Source: Scandinavium manionii (GTDB taxonomy: Bacteria > Pseudomonadota > Gammaproteobacteria > Enterobacterales > Enterobacteriaceae). From it: a stretch of DNA of 64,000 nt. The translations under genes and the position numbers were made by a program. The notes under the pieces were generated by a model. The model saw only the letters and a list, made by a program, of their open reading frames with translations, was not told the origin of the DNA and did no database searches. The stretch is taken from NCBI RefSeq assembly GCF_024764775.1, contig NZ_JALIGC010000039.1, positions 558,001 through 622,000 of the forward strand, given 5' to 3'. Positions 17,900 to 27,069 of this stretch are shown one piece after another; the first letter of the stretch is position 1; each line of letters starts with the position of its first letter.

Positions 17900-18817
17900 A
17901 TGAAACCATTACTGGAAGTTCTCATCATTCTTGATGCGCTCGATAAAGAAGGGAGCTTTGCTGCGGCATCGGCAAAGCTCTTCAAAACCCCTTCCGCACT
18001 GAGCTACACCGTTCACAAGCTGGAAAGCGACCTCAATATTCAAATTCTCGACCGTAGCGGACACCGCGCGAAGTTCACCCGCACCGGGCAAATGCTGCTG
18101 GAAAAGGGGCGGGAAGTCCTGCACACGGTGCGTGAACTCGAAAAGCAGGCGGTCAAACTGCACGAAGGTTGGGAGAATGATCTGGTTATCGGCGTGGACG
18201 ATACCTTTCCTTTCTCATTGCTGGCTCCGCTCATTGAACAGTTCTACCAACGGCACAGTGTTACGCGGCTGAAATTTATCAACGGCGTTCTCGGCGGTTC
18301 CTGGGATGCGCTGGTACAGGGCCGGGCAGATATCGTTATCGGTGCGCTGCACGATCCGCCGCCGCTCAGTGATTTCGGTTTCGCGCCTTTAGGTGAGCTG
18401 GAGCAGATTTTCGTTGTGGCGGCCCATCATCCTCTGGCGGAAGAGACCGAACCGCTGAACCGCAAAACCATCAAACGCCATCGGGCGATTATCGTCGGCG
18501 ATGGCACCACGCCTGACTGTCCTGCATTTCAGCAGGTGCTTGAGGATCAGGAAGCAATTACCGTTTTTGATTTTAAAACCAAGCTGGAGCTGCAAATCAG
18601 CGGTCTGGGCTGCGGTTATCTTCCGCGTTATCTGGCTCAGCGGTTTATCGACAGCGGTGCTTTAGTCGAAAAACAGGTTGCGGCTCACGTGCCGTTTGAT
18701 GCGGTGTGGATTGGCTGGAACGAGCAGACCGCGGGCCTGGCGAGTGCCTGGTGGCGGGAAGCTGTTTTGGCAAATAGTGCTATCGCGGCAGTCTATAACC
18801 GCACCCCTGATGAATAA
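17900..18817 (+). CDS. yeeY: LysR-family transcriptional regulator YeeY
   Basis: 305 residues. The N-terminal winged helix-turn-helix (LDKEGSFAAASAKLFKTPSALSY, residues 15-37) and the C-terminal effector domain (VIGVDDTFPFSLLAPLIEQF onward) are standard LysR. Target genes are not known; the gene follows yeeZ and precedes plaP, so either is a candidate. It ends 97 bases before a clear hairpin terminator. Confidence 0.92.
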   Translation: MKPLLEVLIILDALDKEGSFAAASAKLFKTPSALSYTVHKLESDLNIQILDRSGHRAKFTRTGQMLLEKGREVLHTVRELEKQAVKLHEGWENDLVIGVDDTFPFSLLAPLIEQFYQRHSVTRLKFINGVLGGSWDALVQGRADIVIGALHDPPPLSDFGFAPLGELEQIFVVAAHHPLAEETEPLNRKTIKRHRAIIVGDGTTPDCPAFQQVLEDQEAITVFDFKTKLELQISGLGCGYLPRYLAQRFIDSGALVEKQVAAHVPFDAVWIGWNEQTAGLASAWWREAVLANSAIAAVYNRTPDE

Positions 18818-18913
18818 TCAGGCATTTAAGGAAAAGTTTTCTTTGATGGGCCTCTCGTTCTCTTGTTTTTATAGGGGGAAGGGGGCAAAATACGCGCCAG
18901 CAAAAAAGAGACT

Positions 18914-18948
18914 AACCGACGCAATTTTATGGCGTCGGTTATTTTTTT
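18914..18948 (+). terminator. Terminator after yeeY
   Basis: A 9-bp stem (AACCGACGC at 18914-18922 with 18932-18940), a 9-base loop and a T-run at 18942-18948. It separates yeeZ-yeeY from plaP. Confidence 0.88.
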
Positions 18949-19098
18949 GCTTTCGAGACACACTCATTCATACAAGAGGCCGGGCTTCGTACCGGATAGA
19001 TACTTACTTAAAAATCGACAGTTGTTGTCGCCGAGGAATACAAAAAATGGGGCAATTTTTTGCTTACGCGACGGTTTTCACCGTAAAGGGGAATAACC

Positions 19099-20457
19099 AT
19101 GTCGCATAACGCTACTCCAAACACCTCTCGCGTGGAATTACGTAAGACTCTTACGTTGATTCCGGTTGTTATGATGGGTCTTGCCTATATGCAGCCTATG
19201 ACGCTGTTCGATACTTTCGGTATCGTATCTGGACTGACCGATGGTCACGTCCCGACAGCCTATGCATTCGCTCTGGTAGCCATCCTGTTTACTGCGTTAA
19301 GTTACGGTAAGCTGGTTCGCCGCTATCCGTCCGCAGGATCAGCCTATACCTACGCCCAGAAATCCATTAGCCCGACGGTTGGCTTTATGGTGGGTTGGTC
19401 TTCGCTGCTTGATTATCTGTTTATGCCGATGATCAATATCCTGTTGGCAAAAATCTACTTTGAAGCGCTGGTACCTTCGGTTCCATCGTGGATATTTGTT
19501 GTCGGGTTAGTGGCCTTTATGACCATTTCCAACCTGCGCAGCATTAAAACCGTGGCTAACTTCAACACCCTGATTGTGGTGCTGCAGATGGGTATCGTTG
19601 CCGTTATTGTCGGCATGATCATCTGGGGCGTTCACAACGGTACGGGTGCAGGTACGCTGACCAGTAGCCGCCCGTTCTGGTCTGATGGCGCGCATATCAC
19701 ACCGATGATCACCGGTGCGACAATTCTGTGCTTCTCGTTCCTGGGTTTCGACGGTATTTCTTCTCTGTCTGAAGAAACCAAAGACGCCGAGCGCGTTATC
19801 CCGAAAGCCATTGTCCTGACGGCGCTGATTGGCGGTGGGGTGTTTATCGTTGCATCTTACTTCCTGCAACTGTATTTCCCGGACATCTCTCGCTTCAAGG
19901 ATCCCGATGCGTCACAGCCTGAAATCATGCTGTACGTGGCGGGTAAAACCTTCCAGTGGTGCGTGCTTATCTTCTCAAGCGTGACCGTACTGGCATCCGG
20001 CATGGCAGCACACGCAGGCGTTTCTCGTCTGATGTACGTGATGGGCCGCGATGGCGTGTTCCCGAAAAGCTTCTTCGGTTACGTGCATCCGAAATGGCGT
20101 ACCCCGGCATGGAACGTGCTGCTGGTGGGCGCAATAGCTCTGCTGGCGATTAAATTTGACCTGGTAACAGCAACGGCGTTGATTAACTTCGGTGCGCTGG
20201 TGGCCTTCACCTTCGTTAACCTGTCCGTTATCTCGCAGTTCTGGATCCGTGAAAAGCGCAATAAAACGCTGAAAGATCACTTCAACTACCTGCTTATGCC
20301 GGTATGTGGTGCGCTGACAGTGGGTGCGCTGTGGATTAACCTGGAAGAAAGCTCGATGGTTCTCGGTCTGATTTGGGGCGCAGGTGGCCTGATTTATCTG
20401 GCCTGTGTGACCCGCAGCTTCCGCAACCCGGTGCCACAGTACGAAGACATCGCGTAA
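19099..20457 (+). CDS. plaP: Low-affinity putrescine importer PlaP (APC family)
   Basis: 452 residues with about 12 predicted hydrophobic segments. It is an APC-superfamily amino acid/polyamine symporter. The N-terminal PVVMMGLAYMQPMTLFDTFGIVSG segment and KLVRRYPSAGSAYTYAQK match PlaP/YeeF, a proton-motive-force driven putrescine importer of the inner membrane. It is a clear paralogue of PuuP encoded at 34960-36348; the two share long stretches such as GFMVGWSSLLDYL and FGYVHPKWRTPA. The start is preceded by AAAGGGGAATA. Confidence 0.94.
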   Translation: MSHNATPNTSRVELRKTLTLIPVVMMGLAYMQPMTLFDTFGIVSGLTDGHVPTAYAFALVAILFTALSYGKLVRRYPSAGSAYTYAQKSISPTVGFMVGWSSLLDYLFMPMINILLAKIYFEALVPSVPSWIFVVGLVAFMTISNLRSIKTVANFNTLIVVLQMGIVAVIVGMIIWGVHNGTGAGTLTSSRPFWSDGAHITPMITGATILCFSFLGFDGISSLSEETKDAERVIPKAIVLTALIGGGVFIVASYFLQLYFPDISRFKDPDASQPEIMLYVAGKTFQWCVLIFSSVTVLASGMAAHAGVSRLMYVMGRDGVFPKSFFGYVHPKWRTPAWNVLLVGAIALLAIKFDLVTATALINFGALVAFTFVNLSVISQFWIREKRNKTLKDHFNYLLMPVCGALTVGALWINLEESSMVLGLIWGAGGLIYLACVTRSFRNPVPQYEDIA

Positions 20458-20480
20458 TCTCGACGCGCGATAGTCAAAAA

Positions 20481-20508
20481 AAACCGGAGACACTGTCTCC
20501 GGTTTTTT
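20481..20508 (+). terminator. Terminator between plaP and sbcB, probably bidirectional
   Basis: An 11-bp stem (AAACCGGAGAC at 20481-20491 with 20495-20505) and a 3-base loop, flanked by A and T runs. It lies between the convergent 3' ends of plaP and sbcB. Confidence 0.9.
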
Positions 20509-20526
20509 TATGCCTGTTATGCGAAC

Positions 20527-21951
20527 TTAAACAATCTCTTGCGCGTATTGATACAGCGCTTTCAGCAGGGCGAGTTTCTCGTCATGCCCTTCATACTGAA
20601 CGTACAACTGCTGTAGTTCATCGGCATAAGCCTGCAGGAATTCCGGGGTAAAGACGTTACGACGGTGCTGTAACCAGCGCTGTTGCTCTGATTCATCCAG
20701 CGTGCCGGGGAAGTTACGCGCCCGATAGTTGAACAGCAGTTTTTCGATGCGCTTATCAGCAAAGGTGAGATCCAGCGCGGGCAGATTATGCGGCTCGGTC
20801 TCCAGAAGAATTTTCATCGCTGCGCGGTCCGCATCACTAAAGAAACCGTTGTAGAGCTGGGTGTCGACGTTTTCTGACGGCACAAAAGGCTCCGCTTCAG
20901 AAAATATCGCCACCACTTTATCGCGCACCTGCGGGTTATCGCGCAGCACCTTGAGGTTATCCAGGCACAGCTGGCGGTTGATACCCAAACGATCGGCATC
21001 TTCCGGGCGTAATGTATTGCCCTGGGCGAGAATAGGGCATTTATTCAGATGCACCAGTTTCACCGGAACCGCCGACAGTTCGCCGAGATCGGCTTTCGGC
21101 GTGTATAAACGCTCACGCAGTTCATCAGCGTTCAGTTCGAGTAGCGGTGACATATCACCCGCCAGGTCGACCATAATCACCGCGTTACGGTTGTCCGGAT
21201 GCCAGGCCAAGGGTGCCACCCAACTGGTGTTTCCGCGCCATGCCCCGAACATACCGGAAATATGCACCAGCGGTTTCATTTGCGGCACGTCGATCAGTGT
21301 CGCCAGTTTATTCTTTCCGCGGAAGGTATACAGATAATCGAATAAGCGTGGCTGACGCGCTTTCACCAGTTTAGCCATCGCGATGGTGGCGTACACGTCG
21401 GCCATCGCATCGTGGGCATTGCTGTGCTCGATCCCGTTGGCTTTGGTCAGATGTTCCAGGCGAAAGCTCGGCAAACCGTCTTCGTTTTCTGGCCAGTTGA
21501 TGCCTTCCGGACGCAGGGCGTAGCAGGCGCGCATTACATCGAGCAGATCCCAGCGAGAGTTATGGTTCTGCCAGCTCCAGGCGTATGGGTCGAAGAAATT
21601 ACGGTAGAAAATGTTACGCGTCACTTCATCATCGAAACGCACGTTGTTGTAGCCAACCACGCAGGTTTTCGGCACGGTAAACAAATCATGGATCCGTCTT
21701 GCAAACGCCGCTTCATTTTCGCCTTTGGCCAGCGCTTCCTGCGGCGTGATGCCGGTAATCATTACTGCCTGAGGCTGCGGCAGATAATCATCGGCAGGCT
21801 TGCAGTAGAAGACTTCAGGTTCGCCAATGATATTGAAATCAGCGTCGGTGCGAATGGCCGCGAACTGAGCGGGGCGGTCCAGCTGCGGGTGGGTGCCGAA
21901 GGTTTCGTAGTCGTGAAACAGGAATCCGGCTTGCGGTTGCGTTTCTTGCAT
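20527..21951 (-). CDS. sbcB: Exodeoxyribonuclease I
   Basis: 474 residues from the ATG at 21951 (MQETQPQAGFLFHDYETFG); the open frame extends to 22071 but the added part has no ExoI similarity and crosses the divergent promoter region. ExoI degrades single-stranded DNA 3' to 5' in repair and recombination. DEDD nuclease motifs are FHDYETFG (Asp and Glu near residues 13-15), VGYNNVRFDDE, and HNAHDAMADVYAT-like SNAHDAMADVYAT. It is divergent from dacD. Confidence 0.96.
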   Translation of the reverse strand: MQETQPQAGFLFHDYETFGTHPQLDRPAQFAAIRTDADFNIIGEPEVFYCKPADDYLPQPQAVMITGITPQEALAKGENEAAFARRIHDLFTVPKTCVVGYNNVRFDDEVTRNIFYRNFFDPYAWSWQNHNSRWDLLDVMRACYALRPEGINWPENEDGLPSFRLEHLTKANGIEHSNAHDAMADVYATIAMAKLVKARQPRLFDYLYTFRGKNKLATLIDVPQMKPLVHISGMFGAWRGNTSWVAPLAWHPDNRNAVIMVDLAGDMSPLLELNADELRERLYTPKADLGELSAVPVKLVHLNKCPILAQGNTLRPEDADRLGINRQLCLDNLKVLRDNPQVRDKVVAIFSEAEPFVPSENVDTQLYNGFFSDADRAAMKILLETEPHNLPALDLTFADKRIEKLLFNYRARNFPGTLDESEQQRWLQHRRNVFTPEFLQAYADELQQLYVQYEGHDEKLALLKALYQYAQEIV

Positions 21952-22133
21952 AGTCTGTCTGTTACCCGTGAGCGCGTTAGCCGGTAATGGTAAACGATTT
22001 GCCCGTTCATCAGAAGCGTGACGCGGCGATCCCTCGGTGCCGCGCGCAGGAAATGTCATACTTTCTTGCAATTTAACGCTGTCAGCAAAGCGTAACTGCC
22101 GTAAAAAGAACGGGAATACGAAAAGTTGAGGAT

Positions 22134-23306
22134 ATGCTGTTGAAAGGCCGTTTTTTTATTGCTGTTTCTTTGCTCGCTTCGAGCATTTCTTGCGCAGTTG
22201 CTGCAGATTATATTCCCGCACCGGTACAACCTCCTGCGATCCAGGCCGCATCCTGGGTGCTGATGGATTACACCACCGGCCAGGTCCTCACCGCTGGTAA
22301 CGAACACCAGCAGCGCAACCCAGCCAGTCTCACGAAGCTGATGACCGGTTACGTGGTTGACCGCGCGATCGACAGCCATCGCATTACCGGAGATGACATG
22401 GTCACCGTAGGTCGCGATGCCTGGGCAAAGGGCAATCCTGTTTTTGACGGATCGTCTCTGATGTTCCTCAAGGCGGGCGATCGTCTGAGCGTGCATGACT
22501 TGAGCCGCGGACTGATTGTCGATTCCGGGAATGACGCCTGCGTGGCGTTGGCTGACTACGTCGCAGGTGGCCAGCCACAGTTCGTCAAAATGATGAATGA
22601 TTACGTGAGCAAACTGGGCCTGAAAGATACCCATTTCGAAACCGTGCACGGTCTTGATGCGCCAGGACAGCACAGTTCGGCGTTCGACCTCGCGGTATTA
22701 TCCCGAGCAATTATTCATGGTGAGCCTGACTTCTATCATATGTATAGCGAGAAGAGCCTGACCTGGAACGGCATCACTCAAAACAACCGTAACGGCTTGC
22801 TGTGGGATAAAAACCTGAACGTTGATGGGCTGAAAACGGGCCACACGGCTACCGCTGGGTTTAACATCATTGCGTCTGCGGTTGACGGTAAGCGCCGTTT
22901 GATTGCGGTCGTCATGGGCGCTGAGAGCTCGAAAGGACGTGAAGACCAGGCGCGTAAGCTACTGCACTGGGGTCAGCAGAATTTCGATACCGTTCAGATC
23001 CTGCATACCGGCAAAAAAGTTGGCACTGAGCGCATCTGGTACGGCGATAAAGAACATATCGATCTGGGTACCGATCAGGACTTCTGGCTGGCCTTACCGA
23101 AAGCTGAAGTGCCGAAAATCAAAGCCAAATATGTGATGGACAAAAAAGAGCTGGATGCGCCAATCGCGGCCCATCAGCGCGTCGGGGAAATTGAACTCTA
23201 CGACGGCGATAAAATTGTTGCTCACTGGCCACTGGTGACGCTGGAAAGTGTGGGCAAAGGCGGCATGTTCTCGCGCCTGAGCGACTGGATGCACCATAAA
23301 TCCTGA
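22134..23306 (+). CDS. dacD: D-alanyl-D-alanine carboxypeptidase DacD (PBP6b)
   Basis: 390 residues. An N-terminal signal peptide (to about AVAA, residue 24) sends it to the periplasm, where it trims pentapeptide side chains of peptidoglycan. The three penicillin-binding motifs are in order: ASLTKLM (SxxK), DSGNDAC (SxN) and GLKTGHT (KTG). A C-terminal beta domain and an amphipathic end (MFSRLSDWMHHK) fit membrane anchoring as in DacA/DacC. Confidence 0.95.
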   Translation: MLLKGRFFIAVSLLASSISCAVAADYIPAPVQPPAIQAASWVLMDYTTGQVLTAGNEHQQRNPASLTKLMTGYVVDRAIDSHRITGDDMVTVGRDAWAKGNPVFDGSSLMFLKAGDRLSVHDLSRGLIVDSGNDACVALADYVAGGQPQFVKMMNDYVSKLGLKDTHFETVHGLDAPGQHSSAFDLAVLSRAIIHGEPDFYHMYSEKSLTWNGITQNNRNGLLWDKNLNVDGLKTGHTATAGFNIIASAVDGKRRLIAVVMGAESSKGREDQARKLLHWGQQNFDTVQILHTGKKVGTERIWYGDKEHIDLGTDQDFWLALPKAEVPKIKAKYVMDKKELDAPIAAHQRVGEIELYDGDKIVAHWPLVTLESVGKGGMFSRLSDWMHHKS

Positions 23307-23405
23307 GCCAACCCCGTTTGACCAAACGCTCTCTTCGGAGGGCGTTTTACTTTCCTGATTTGTGAAACATCGCACATACTCCTTCAAATCGGTTTGCTAG
23401 ATTTT

Positions 23406-23425
23406 AACTGTATATTTGTCCAGTG
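23406..23425 (+). promoter_or_regulatory. LexA (SOS) box upstream of sbmC
   Basis: AACTGTATATTTGTCCAGTG contains CTG-N10-CAG with an AT-rich centre, the LexA operator pattern, 21 bases before the sbmC start codon. E. coli sbmC is a known SOS gene, so this site fits. Confidence 0.85.
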
Positions 23426-23445
23426 ACTTTGTTAGTGGAGGCAAT

Positions 23446-23919
23446 ATGGATTACAGCATTACTCAGCAAAATCGTCGCATCATCGCCGGTTTTCATATGG
23501 TTGGCCCATGGGAGCAGACCATCAAACAGGGCTTTGAACAGTTGGTGATGTGGGTGAACGGACACAAGATCCACGCCAAAGAGTGGGTGGCGGTTTACTA
23601 CGATAACCCTGATGAGGTGCCGGCGGAAAAGCTGCGGGCTGACACCGTGGTCACCGTCGAAGACGGCTTCACAATACCTGCCAATAGCGAAGGGGTGATT
23701 ATCACCGAAATCGCGGCGGGAATGTACGCCAAAGCCACAGCACGCGTGGTCGATCATGATTTTTCTACCCCGTGGTATCAGTTCTTTAGCCGTGTGTTGG
23801 AGGACAAAGACTACGAGTTAGAAGCTAAACCCTGCTTCGAGCTTTATCTCAATGACGGTAATCAGGATGGTTACTGGGATATCGAAATGTATGTACCTGT
23901 TAAAAAACGCGCTGTTTAA
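23446..23919 (+). CDS. sbmC: DNA gyrase inhibitor SbmC (GyrI)
   Basis: 157 residues from the ATG at 23446, preceded by GTGGAGG; an open frame extends ten codons further upstream but has no such site and would overlap the LexA box. SbmC binds gyrase and protects it from toxins such as microcin B17. GyrI-fold landmarks: FHMVGPWEQTIKQGFEQL at residues 17-34, EWVAVYYDNPDEVPAEKLR, and the ending NQDGYWDIEMYVPV. SOS control is implied by the operator just upstream. Confidence 0.95.
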   Translation: MDYSITQQNRRIIAGFHMVGPWEQTIKQGFEQLVMWVNGHKIHAKEWVAVYYDNPDEVPAEKLRADTVVTVEDGFTIPANSEGVIITEIAAGMYAKATARVVDHDFSTPWYQFFSRVLEDKDYELEAKPCFELYLNDGNQDGYWDIEMYVPVKKRAV

Positions 23920-24020
23920 GGTAAACAAGCCTGCTTTTTAAAAGGTTATTTACGCATCCGTGATGCCAGTGGCAGAAAAACAGATACAATTGTGTTTTCT
24001 GCTCTGGCCGGAGTGCGGGT

Positions 24021-25079
24021 GTGCGCGCTGATAAATCACTGAGTCCTTTTGAAATTCGTTTATACCGCAACTACCGTATTGTTCACGGGGTGCGGATAGC
24101 TCTCGCATTTGTGCTGACGTTTCTGTTGGTGCGCCTTTTTCACGTACCTGAAGGCACCTGGCCGCTCATTACGCTGGTCGTTATTATGGGGCCCATCTCT
24201 TTCTGGGGGAACGTGGTCCCGCGTGCGTTTGAGCGTATCGGCGGCACGATTTTCGGCTCAGTTCTGGGGCTGGTGGCCCTGAAGCTGGAGCTGATGTCGC
24301 TGCCGCTGATGCTACTGTGGTGCGCGGCGGCGATGTTCCTCTGCGGCTGGCTGGCTCTGGGCAATAAACCGTATCAGGCGCTGCTGATTGGCATCACGCT
24401 GGCGGTGGTTGTCGGTGCGCCACCCGGCGATATGCACATGGCGCTATGGCGAAGCGGGGATGTGATTATCGGTTCGCTGCTGGCGATGCTGTTTACCGGC
24501 ATCTGGCCGCAACGGGCGTTTCTCCACTGGCGCATCCAGATGGCGAGTTACGTCACGGAGTTTAACCGCCTGTATCAAACCGGGTTCTCGCCGAATTTAC
24601 TCGAACGTCCACGCCTTGAACGCCGACTGCAAAAAGTTCTGAACGACGTGGTGAAAATGCGCGGCCTGATCACGCCCGCCAGTAAAGAGACCCATATTCA
24701 GAAATCGATTTTTGAAGGCATTCAGACGGTGAATCGTAATCTGGTCTGTATGCTTGAACTGCAAATTAATGCCTGGTGGGCCTCGCGCGACAGCCACTAT
24801 CTGATGCTCAACGCCCACACCCTGCGCGACATGCAGCAGATGACCCAGCAGACCTTGCTCACCATTGCGCACGCGCTGTATGAAGGCAATCCGCAGCCGA
24901 TTCTGGCTAACAACGAAAAGCTGAACGATATCGTCGTCGAGTTGCGTCAGCTGGTGAATGACTATAAAGGCAAAGACCTGGCGGAAACGCCGATGCATGG
25001 ATATGTGTGGTTGAGCATGGAGCTGGCGCGACAGCTTGAACTGTTGTCACATTTGATCTGCCGGGCGTTGCGCAAATAA
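24021..25079 (+). CDS. yeeA: Inner membrane protein YeeA (FUSC family)
   Basis: 352 residues starting at a GTG (the reading MRADKSLSPFEIRLYRNYRIVHG matches E. coli YeeA exactly in position). The N-terminal half has about six hydrophobic segments (residues 22-160), and the C-terminal half is a soluble helical domain. It belongs to the FUSC/aromatic acid exporter-like family; its substrate is not established. It stands alone between sbmC and yeeX. Confidence 0.93.
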   Translation: MRADKSLSPFEIRLYRNYRIVHGVRIALAFVLTFLLVRLFHVPEGTWPLITLVVIMGPISFWGNVVPRAFERIGGTIFGSVLGLVALKLELMSLPLMLLWCAAAMFLCGWLALGNKPYQALLIGITLAVVVGAPPGDMHMALWRSGDVIIGSLLAMLFTGIWPQRAFLHWRIQMASYVTEFNRLYQTGFSPNLLERPRLERRLQKVLNDVVKMRGLITPASKETHIQKSIFEGIQTVNRNLVCMLELQINAWWASRDSHYLMLNAHTLRDMQQMTQQTLLTIAHALYEGNPQPILANNEKLNDIVVELRQLVNDYKGKDLAETPMHGYVWLSMELARQLELLSHLICRALRK

Positions 25080-25243
25080 CGTCCACATGGTCACGGTTTG
25101 CCTTGTGCTTGTTTCGATTCAGCTATGTTTAGGGTTATGATTGAGACAGAGCAAAAACCATTGTCATTCGCGGCCGCTAGCAGTTATGTTTACCCGTAGC
25201 GGCTGTTTTACGAATCCGAATCTCAATTATCAGGGGTATAAAA

Positions 25244-25579
25244 ATGGAAACAACCAAACCTTCGTTCCAGGACGTTCTGGAGTTTGTTCGTCTGTTCCGT
25301 CGTAAAAACAAACTGCAGCGCGAAATTCAGGACGTTGAGAAAAAGGTCCGTGACAACCAGAAGCGTGTGCTGCTGCTTGATAACCTCAGTGACTACATCA
25401 AACCAGGCATGAGCGTTGAAGCTATTCAGGGCATCATCTCCAGCATGAAAACCGACTACGAAGATCGCGTGGACGACTACATCATCAAGAATGCTGAGCT
25501 GTCTAAAGAGCGTCGCGAGATCTCTAAAAAACTGAAAGTGATGGGCGAGCTGAAATCAGCTGAAAGCAAAACCGAGTAA
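25244..25579 (+). CDS. yeeX: DUF496 family protein YeeX
   Basis: 111 residues. It is rich in charged heptads (KLQREIQDVEKKVRDNQKRVLLL, residues 23-45, and ELSKERREISKKLK, 86-99), indicating a coiled-coil protein. Nearly identical proteins occur throughout enterics, but the function is unknown. The ribosome binding site is CAGGGG. The upstream gap (25080-25243) contains a GCCGCTA/TAGCGGC inverted repeat at 25173-25203. A hairpin terminator follows. Confidence 0.93.
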   Translation: METTKPSFQDVLEFVRLFRRKNKLQREIQDVEKKVRDNQKRVLLLDNLSDYIKPGMSVEAIQGIISSMKTDYEDRVDDYIIKNAELSKERREISKKLKVMGELKSAESKTE

Positions 25580-25608
25580 GTTTGCACGTATCAGAAGCCT
25601 GAATATGG

Positions 25609-25634
25609 AAACCCCGCCGGTGCGGGGTTTTTTT
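25609..25634 (+). terminator. Terminator of yeeX
   Basis: A 9-bp stem (AAACCCCGC at 25609-25617 with 25622-25630), a CGGT loop and a T-run to 25634. Confidence 0.92.
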
Positions 25635-25804
25635 ATGCGTGCAACAAATTGAGTCACTTGCTGGTGTCCGGCGTCGGGTAATGACCACACCATGCCAGGT
25701 GGCCACGTGCGGCGCTGGCGATGCCGGTTAAGTATGGAGAATTGCGATCCCAATACAGAGGGCTATATTTAGCCTATCACCATCATGTCGATAATAGGGA
25801 AATT

Positions 25805-26740
25805 ATGATTCGTATACTCTCGCTTGCCCTGGGGCTCGCTGTCGTTATCCATAGCGCCCAGGCGGTTACCTATCCGCTTCCTCCCGAAGGGAGTCGGCTG
25901 GTCGGCGCGCCGTTAATCGTTACCGTACCAGAGGGGAATACCCAGCCGCTGGAATATTTTGCCGCGCAGTATGGACAGGGGTTCAGCAACATGCTGGAGG
26001 CCAATCCTGGCGTTGACCCGTTCCTGCCGAAAGCGGGTACTGCGTTGACCATTCCGCAACAGCTTATCTTGCCGGACACGGTACGCGAGGGCATTGTGAT
26101 TAACGTCGCCGAGATGCGACTTTACTACTACCCGGCAGAGGGTGGCACGGTTGAGGTGTTGCCGATTGGCATCGGGCAGGCCGGGCGTGAAACGCCGCGT
26201 AACTGGGTGACGAAAGTGGAGCGTAAGCAGGAAGCACCGGCCTGGACACCGACGGCGAATACCCGGCGCGAGTATGCGAAAGAGGGGAAAACCTTGCCTG
26301 CATTCGTCCCGCCGGGCGAGGATAACCCGATGGGGTTATACGCCATTTACATCGGCAAGCTGTACGCCATACACGGCACCAACGCCAACTTTGGCATCGG
26401 GCTGCGCGTCAGTCAGGGATGTATCCGCCTGCGTAAAGACGACATTAAATATCTGTTTGATAACGTGCCGGTGGGGACGCGGGTACAACTGATCGACAGG
26501 CCGGTGAAAGTCACTATCGAACCGGACGGGCAGCGGTGGCTGGAAGTGCATGAGCCGCTGTCCCGGAACCGCGCGGAATTTGAATCTGATAAGAAAGTCC
26601 CACTGCCGATGACCCCGGCATTGAACACCGCGACTCAGGGCGCCGACGTGAATGCCAGCGTCGCCAGCGCCGCGCTAACGCGCCGTTCCGGAATGCCGGT
26701 TATGGTGAGTGCGGGAGCCGCAAATACCGGGCAGCTGTAA
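25805..26740 (+). CDS. ldtA: L,D-transpeptidase LdtA (ErfK)
   Basis: 311 residues from the ATG at 25805, which starts a typical signal peptide (MIRILSLALGLAVVIHSAQA); the frame is open 28 codons upstream, but this start matches ErfK. It is a periplasmic YkuD enzyme that attaches Braun lipoprotein to peptidoglycan. A LysM-like segment (QPLEYFAAQYGQGFSNMLEAN) precedes the catalytic domain, with the conserved His in AIHGTN and the nucleophile Cys in VSQGCIRLRKDD near residue 208. Confidence 0.94.
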   Translation: MIRILSLALGLAVVIHSAQAVTYPLPPEGSRLVGAPLIVTVPEGNTQPLEYFAAQYGQGFSNMLEANPGVDPFLPKAGTALTIPQQLILPDTVREGIVINVAEMRLYYYPAEGGTVEVLPIGIGQAGRETPRNWVTKVERKQEAPAWTPTANTRREYAKEGKTLPAFVPPGEDNPMGLYAIYIGKLYAIHGTNANFGIGLRVSQGCIRLRKDDIKYLFDNVPVGTRVQLIDRPVKVTIEPDGQRWLEVHEPLSRNRAEFESDKKVPLPMTPALNTATQGADVNASVASAALTRRSGMPVMVSAGAANTGQL

Positions 26741-26765
26741 ATTCTCGGTGAGACCAAAAAGCAAA

Positions 26766-26793
26766 AAGCCCGCTCAGTTTCCTGAGCAGGCTT
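26766..26793 (-). terminator. Terminator of the first tRNA-Asn
   Basis: On the minus strand, a 12-bp stem with one G-U pair (26782-26793 with 26766-26777) is followed by U residues from the A-tract at 26761-26767. The same sequence recurs after the tRNA-Asn at 52530. Confidence 0.85.
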
Positions 26794-26801
26794 CTTAAAT
26801 A

Positions 26802-26877
26802 TGGCTCCTCTGACTGGACTCGAACCAGTGACATACGGATTAACAGTCCGCCGTTCTACCGACTGAACTACAGAGGA
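26802..26877 (-). tRNA. tRNA-Asn (anticodon GTT)
   Basis: A 76-base gene on the minus strand, starting TCCTCTGTAGTTCAG and ending with an encoded CCA. The anticodon loop reads ACTGTTAATC (GTT), and the T-arm GGTTCGAGTCC is intact. It matches enteric tRNA-Asn and is one of four copies of the same gene in the window. Confidence 0.98.
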
Positions 26878-26892
26878 ATCGGTTGGAGGCTT

Positions 26893-26920
26893 ATCTTAGC
26901 GGCGAAAAAATTTTTGTCAA
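26893..26920 (-). promoter_or_regulatory. Promoter of the first tRNA-Asn
   Basis: On the minus strand, TTGACA (26915-26920), 16 bases, TAAGAT (26893-26898), lying 16 bases before the tRNA. Confidence 0.75.
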
Positions 26921-27069
26921 ACCTCTATTCAAACCTTTCGTCGCGACTGCTGGTTCCGTCAACAATCAGTTGTATTTACCCACAATTTAAACGCAATTCA
27001 ACGTTGCAGGTTTGGCATTTCTCCCTCATCATTTAAAACGAGGTTTCAACTTTCTCTCTAAGGCACCCT

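Noticed and set aside
21952..22071. N-terminal extension of sbcB
   Set aside because: The extra 40 residues have no ExoI similarity and extend into the divergent dacD promoter.
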